From an uncultured Eubacterium sp. (GTDB lineage Bacteria; Bacillota; Clostridia; Oscillospirales; Acutalibacteraceae): a stretch of DNA of 17,495 nucleotides. The DNA lies in contig CAJUDJ010000033.1 in NCBI GenBank assembly GCA_910584985.1, forward strand, positions 1 to 17,495, read 5' to 3'. Under the pieces are notes generated by a model. It worked only from the letters and a program-made list of their open reading frames with translations. It had not been told where the DNA came from and did not search any database. The position numbers and the translations under genes are program-made. Numbering within the stretch: position 1 is the stretch's first letter; the number at the start of each line of letters is the position of its first letter. This document shows positions 13,755 to 17,495 of the stretch, piece by piece.

Positions 13755-15125
13755 ATGCCTGATACCAGTATTTCAAATTCAGTTATGCTTCCTTACAGCC
13801 TTGAGGCAGAGCAGGCTGTGCTCGGTTCTGTTTTAACAGATCCCGACTGTATGGAAATCATCATTTCCAAAGTAAAACCGGAATATTTTTATCTTCCTCA
13901 GCACCAGATTGTTTTCAGTTCTATGCTTACGATGTATACGGGCTCAAAAGCAAAAATTGATCCTGTTGTTATTGCGGATGTTCTTGTTAAAGAAGGTTTG
14001 TATGACCTTGCAGGCGGCAGGGATTACCTTTTAACCTTAAGGGATAATGTGCCGTCAACTGCAAATGTTGAAACCTATGCCAAAATTGTTGAGGAGCAGT
14101 ATTATCTGCGTGCACTTATAACGGTTTCACAGGGTATTATTGAAAAAGCGACAAGCGGTGCAGTTGAAGCAGTGCAGCTGCTGAATTCGGCGGAACAGGA
14201 AATCTATGATATCAGCAGAGGAAAGGTTGAAAACGGCCCGAAAAAGATTTCCGATGTTATAATAAATGATGTTTATGATAATCTTTATAAAATAACAGGT
14301 GAGGATAAAGAACAGTATAAGGGTGTTTCAACAGGCTTCGGTGCGCTGGATAAATATATAACAGGTTTGAATAAATCGGATTTTATTCTTATCGGTGCGC
14401 GTCCTGCCATGGGTAAAACCTCCTTTGCACTTAACCTTGCGCAGAATGTAACAATGACGGCAAAGAAAAAGTGTATTTTCTTCAGCCTTGAAATGTCTAA
14501 AAAGCAGCTTGCGGACAGATTGCTGTCCTCTTATGCAGGCATTCCGAGCCAGAAGTTGCTTACAGGTGAGCTTGATAAGGATGAATGGGCAAGGCTCGGC
14601 AATGCGGCAGGTGCATTTAACGATGTGGAGCTATATCTTGATGATACACCATCCATCACAGTTCCTGAGATTAAATCAAGGGTTATGAGAATGAAAAATG
14701 TTGATATTATTATCATTGACTATCTCAGCCTGATTCAGTCTGCCACAAAGCGGGACAACAGAGCACAGGAGGTTTCCGAAATCACACGGCATCTTAAAAT
14801 GCTTGCAAAGGATATTAATATTCCTGTTGTGTGCTGCGCACAGCTGAACCGCGGCACGGAGGGTAGAGGAAAAAGCCATAAGCCACAGCTTTCAGATTTA
14901 AGAGAATCCGGCTCTATTGAGCAGGATGCCGATATTGTAATGTTTCTTTACCGTGAGGAATATTATAAGGGTGAGCTTGACGAGGAAAAGCAGGAGGATG
15001 TGGATGTAAGCAAAACAGAACTTATTGTTGCGAAAAACAGACACGGTCCAACCGGCTCAATCGAAATGACCTTTGATAAGGAATTTACACGTTTCAGAAG
15101 CATTGACAGACAGTATGAACAGTAA
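13755..15125 (+). CDS. dnaB: Replicative DNA helicase DnaB
   Basis: This 456-residue hexameric helicase unwinds DNA at the fork and recruits primase (the gene is called dnaC in Bacillus). The N-terminal domain starts LPYSLEAEQAVLGSVLTDPD and runs to about residue 105. The linker is followed by the RecA-like motor with STGFGALDKYITGLNKSDFILIGARP, Walker A GARPAMGKT (214-222), FFSLEMSKKQLADRLLS, Walker B VDIIIIDYLSLI, CAQLNRGTEGR and SDLRESGSIEQDADIVMFLYR, ending with KNRHGPTGSIEMTFDKEFTRF. All motifs are intact and no intein is present. Start ATG 13755 has GAGG about 11 nt upstream. Its 3' end overlaps tilS by 11 nt. Confidence 0.97.
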   Translation: MPDTSISNSVMLPYSLEAEQAVLGSVLTDPDCMEIIISKVKPEYFYLPQHQIVFSSMLTMYTGSKAKIDPVVIADVLVKEGLYDLAGGRDYLLTLRDNVPSTANVETYAKIVEEQYYLRALITVSQGIIEKATSGAVEAVQLLNSAEQEIYDISRGKVENGPKKISDVIINDVYDNLYKITGEDKEQYKGVSTGFGALDKYITGLNKSDFILIGARPAMGKTSFALNLAQNVTMTAKKKCIFFSLEMSKKQLADRLLSSYAGIPSQKLLTGELDKDEWARLGNAAGAFNDVELYLDDTPSITVPEIKSRVMRMKNVDIIIIDYLSLIQSATKRDNRAQEVSEITRHLKMLAKDINIPVVCCAQLNRGTEGRGKSHKPQLSDLRESGSIEQDADIVMFLYREEYYKGELDEEKQEDVDVSKTELIVAKNRHGPTGSIEMTFDKEFTRFRSIDRQYEQ

Positions 15126-16422
15126 TCTTTTTGATAAAATTGAAACAGAAAGGCTGATTTCCGAGAAGGATACGGTTTTAATTGCTTTTTCGGGAGGTGC
15201 GGATTCTGTTTTTCTTGCCGAATTTCTTTTGCATATGCGGGATAAATATTCCCTTACCCTGAAAGCGGCCCATGTAGAGCACGGAATCAGGGGAGAGGAA
15301 AGTCTGGTGGACTGCCGGTTTGCTGAAAATTACTGCAGAAAAAATGGCATTGAATGCTTTACGCTTCATATAAATGCTTTGCAGGAAGCAAAGGCGGCCG
15401 GGCAAAGTGTTGAGGAATACAGCAGAAACAGAAGATATGATTTTTTTGCTTCCATTGAATGTGATAAAATTGCAACGGCACATCATTTAAGTGATAATAT
15501 TGAAACTATGCTTTTCCGCCTGATAAGAGGAACTTCCATTCACGGCCTTTGTGCCATTCCTCAGAAACGGGGAAAAATCATCCGCCCGCTGCTGCATATT
15601 TCGGGAAAGGAAATAAGGACTTTTCTGGATGAAAACAAAATCAGCTACTGTACGGATTCCACAAACCATTGCAGTGATTACAGCAGAAATTATATCAGAA
15701 ACGATATTCTGCCGCTTTTCAGTGCATTAAATACGGCTTACGAAGGCGCTTTAAACCGATTTATAGAAAGTGTTAAGCAGGACAGCGATTTTATTTCTCA
15801 GCAGGCAGATAATGCCTTTGCTTCGGTTTATACCGATAATTGCATTGATACTGCGGCATTGAAGGCATATCATATATCAGTTATTAAAAGAGTTTTACTT
15901 AAATATCTGGATTTATATAATCTGAAAGCAGACGAATTTCATCTGAATGAAATGATAAGGCTGCTTTACACATCATCAAGAGTGCAGCTGAGCGGCAGTA
16001 TGTTTGCTGTGTCAGCCAAAGGCTTGCTTCGCATTGCTGATTTGGCTGAAAAAGATAAGTCTGCCGGATTTGCTGTTACAAAAGAAAAATATTCTTTTAA
16101 AGATTTTTTAAATAAATGTGAATTGTGCGGCAAAAAGTTTGATTTTTGCTGTGATTATGATAAAATAGTTGGCAGTATTTCTGTAAGAAGCAGAAGAAGC
16201 GGTGATACAATTTCTCCTGCCGGCAGAAGCTGCACAAAATCATTGAAAAAGCTTTTTAATGAGCTTTCAGTTCCTGTTGAAAACAGGAAAAGCATTCCTG
16301 TTATTGCAGATGACAGTGGTGTTATCGGCATTTACGGCTATTTTGCTGATGAAAGAGTAAAAATCAGTGAAAAAACAGAATATGTTATGGTTGTGAATGT
16401 TTCCATGGAGGATAAGATTTAA
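15115..16422 (+). CDS. tilS: tRNA(Ile)-lysidine synthase TilS
   Basis: This 435-residue enzyme uses ATP and lysine to convert C34 of tRNA-Ile(CAU) to lysidine, so that it reads AUA as isoleucine. The ATP-pyrophosphatase loop is SGGADS at residues 26-31, followed by AAHVEHGIRGEES, SVEEYSRNRRYDFF, ATAHHLSDNIETMLFRLIRGT and the IRPLLHISGKEIRTFL and DSTNHCSDYSRNYIRNDILP blocks. The C-terminal TilS domain is present (VRSRRSGDTISPAGRSCTKSLKKLFNELSVP, with the closing GIYGYFADERVKI). I use ATG 15115, giving the normal MNSNLFDKIE beginning; the longer in-frame version from 15073 would lie within dnaB. The ribosome binding site is weak, so translation probably couples to dnaB. The stop overlaps the ftsH start by 1 nt. 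Confidence 0.94.
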   Translation: MNSNLFDKIETERLISEKDTVLIAFSGGADSVFLAEFLLHMRDKYSLTLKAAHVEHGIRGEESLVDCRFAENYCRKNGIECFTLHINALQEAKAAGQSVEEYSRNRRYDFFASIECDKIATAHHLSDNIETMLFRLIRGTSIHGLCAIPQKRGKIIRPLLHISGKEIRTFLDENKISYCTDSTNHCSDYSRNYIRNDILPLFSALNTAYEGALNRFIESVKQDSDFISQQADNAFASVYTDNCIDTAALKAYHISVIKRVLLKYLDLYNLKADEFHLNEMIRLLYTSSRVQLSGSMFAVSAKGLLRIADLAEKDKSAGFAVTKEKYSFKDFLNKCELCGKKFDFCCDYDKIVGSISVRSRRSGDTISPAGRSCTKSLKKLFNELSVPVENRKSIPVIADDSGVIGIYGYFADERVKISEKTEYVMVVNVSMEDKI

Positions 16423-17495
16423 TGAACAATGCAAACAGAAACCTTAAATCAATTATTATTTGCCTGATTTCATTTTCAATTATGTTTGCTTCTATGTTTT
16501 TGATTTTTAACAAAAGCACGGAAGAAATGAAATACAGTGAGGTTGTGGCACTTTTTAAAACAAATCAGGTTGCCGAATTTGAAATTAATTTAACAACAGG
16601 CGCAATGGAATATAAAACCTTTGCCGACTCCGATACGGTTGTTAAATATAATGTTAAAAGCGTTTCCATTTTTCTTTCAGATATAAAAGAAAGCGTTAAT
16701 CAGTATAACGAGGAGCATCCCGACAAGCCGATCAGCTATAATTACAAGGCTACCAGCTCAAAAAGCTGGCTTCTGAATGTTCTTCCGATGGTGATTTCAG
16801 TGGGCCTTCTGATTGCCCTCGGATTCTTTATGATGCGCAGGATGACTGGCTCTATCAACGGCGAAACAGCCAGAACACTCAGCTTCGGAAAAATCAAGGC
16901 AAAAAATGCGGCAGACAGCAAGGATGTTAAAACCTTTAGTGATGTTGCAGGCTGTGATGAAGAAAAGGAAGACCTTTCGGAACTTGTTGATTTTCTGAAA
17001 GACCCAAATAAATTTACGGAGCTTGGTGCAAGAATACCTAAGGGTGTGCTTCTTGTGGGCCCTCCCGGAACGGGTAAAACGCTTCTTGCAAAGGCAGTTG
17101 CCGGTGAGGCAGGCGTGCCGTTTCTTTCCATTTCAGGTTCTGATTTTGTTGAAATGTATGTTGGCGTGGGTGCAAGTCGTGTCAGAGATTTATTTGAACA
17201 GGCTATGAAAAAAGCGCCTGCCATTGTATTTATTGACGAAATTGATGCAGTGGGCAGGCACAGAGGCACAGGCATGGGCAACAGCAACGATGAAAGAGAG
17301 CAGACGCTGAATCAGCTTCTTGTCGAGATGGACGGCTTCGGAACAAATTCCGGCGTTATTATCATGGCTGCAACCAACAGGCCTGATGTTCTTGACCCTG
17401 CTCTTTTAAGACCTGGCAGATTTGACAGGCAGATTACCGTTAATAAACCCGATATGCAGGGCAGAGAGGATATTCTCAGGGTTCATGCAAGAAAC
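16422..17495 (+). CDS. ftsH: ATP-dependent zinc metalloprotease FtsH (3' partial)
   Basis: The frame is open from ATG 16422 to the last base, giving 358 codons with no stop. GGAGG (16407-16411) lies 10 nt upstream, and the start overlaps the tilS stop (TAATG). FtsH extracts and degrades membrane and short-lived cytosolic proteins. A first membrane helix at about residues 9-31 is followed by an outer domain, a second helix at about 114-139, then the AAA module: FSDVAGCDEEKEDLSELVDF, Walker A GPPGTGKT (213-220), the pore loop FVEMYVGVGASRVRD, Walker B IVFIDEIDAVGR (from 268), NSNDEREQTLNQLLVEMDGF and the second region of homology NRPDVLDPALLRPGRFDR. The zinc protease domain (HExxH) lies beyond the window, so proteolytic competence cannot be checked. 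Confidence 0.95.
   Translation, partial: MNNANRNLKSIIICLISFSIMFASMFLIFNKSTEEMKYSEVVALFKTNQVAEFEINLTTGAMEYKTFADSDTVVKYNVKSVSIFLSDIKESVNQYNEEHPDKPISYNYKATSSKSWLLNVLPMVISVGLLIALGFFMMRRMTGSINGETARTLSFGKIKAKNAADSKDVKTFSDVAGCDEEKEDLSELVDFLKDPNKFTELGARIPKGVLLVGPPGTGKTLLAKAVAGEAGVPFLSISGSDFVEMYVGVGASRVRDLFEQAMKKAPAIVFIDEIDAVGRHRGTGMGNSNDEREQTLNQLLVEMDGFGTNSGVIIMAATNRPDVLDPALLRPGRFDRQITVNKPDMQGREDILRVHARN

Noticed and set aside
15073..15114. Longer TilS start at TTG 15073
   Set aside because: The extra 14 residues are the dnaB 3' end read in another frame; ATG 15115 gives the normal TilS N-terminus.
16742..17287. Minus-strand frame of 181 codons at the right end
   Set aside because: It is antisense to the ftsH AAA domain, whose Walker and SRH motifs are intact on the plus strand; the frame is open only because of codon bias.
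1..17495. CRISPR array, insertion sequence, prophage or defence island
   Set aside because: I found no regularly spaced repeats, transposase or integrase motifs, or nuclease clusters; nearly all DNA is accounted for by backbone genes.

Overview
The window looks like chromosomal backbone of a low-GC Firmicute. Class Clostridia is likely, perhaps the Ruminococcaceae/Oscillospirales. Reasons: moderately AT-rich DNA, strong AGGAGG-type ribosome binding sites, sigma-A-like promoters, a TepA / YlzJ-like / FtsK-SpoIIIE order as in Bacillus, an RNase J gene, and a rplI-dnaB-tilS-ftsH order. TAA, TAG and TGA all serve as stops, so the code is standard. I see no insertion sequence, prophage, integrase or CRISPR array. 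The lineage call is inference.

Layout. (1) 1-7006, plus strand: a tightly packed run of tepA (5' end cut off), a small YlzJ-like ORF, an UppP-family membrane protein with altered catalytic motifs, ftsK/spoIIIE, a YgiQ-type radical SAM protein, comEA and comF. Most neighbours overlap or lie within 15 nt. The run ends at a symmetric terminator at 7057-7080, shared with the convergent gene 7106-8005. (2) 7106-8005, minus strand: an unnamed membrane protein with a cytoplasmic domain and a PsbP/DcrB-like outer domain. (3) 8006-8306: an intergenic stretch holding the promoter of that gene, a candidate free-standing small RNA on the minus strand (own promoter, three hairpins, own terminator), and the promoter of a tRNA-Leu(UAG) gene. 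(4) 8437-9318, minus strand: a ROK-family sugar kinase, sharing a bidirectional terminator with the tRNA. (5) 9451-10877, plus strand: a two-gene unit of a single-pass membrane protein with an ExbD/TolR-like outer domain and a GNAT-like acyltransferase, driven from a divergent promoter pair shared with the ROK gene. (6) 10900-11334, minus strand: rnhA. (7) 11479 to the end, plus strand: an information-processing and quality-control operon of RNase J, ribosomal protein L9, DnaB helicase, TilS and FtsH (3' end cut off), starting from one clear promoter.

How the genes fit together. The two plus-strand blocks are housekeeping: chromosome translocation, envelope functions and a DNA-uptake/HhH module on the left; RNA decay, translation, replication, tRNA modification and membrane proteolysis on the right. 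The middle section (7.0-11.3 kb) is broken into short, individually promoted units and carries nearly all the poorly described content. The best candidates for something new are the small RNA at about 8090-8164, the UppP-like protein without its expected catalytic Glu and Arg, and the ExbD-like/acyltransferase pair.
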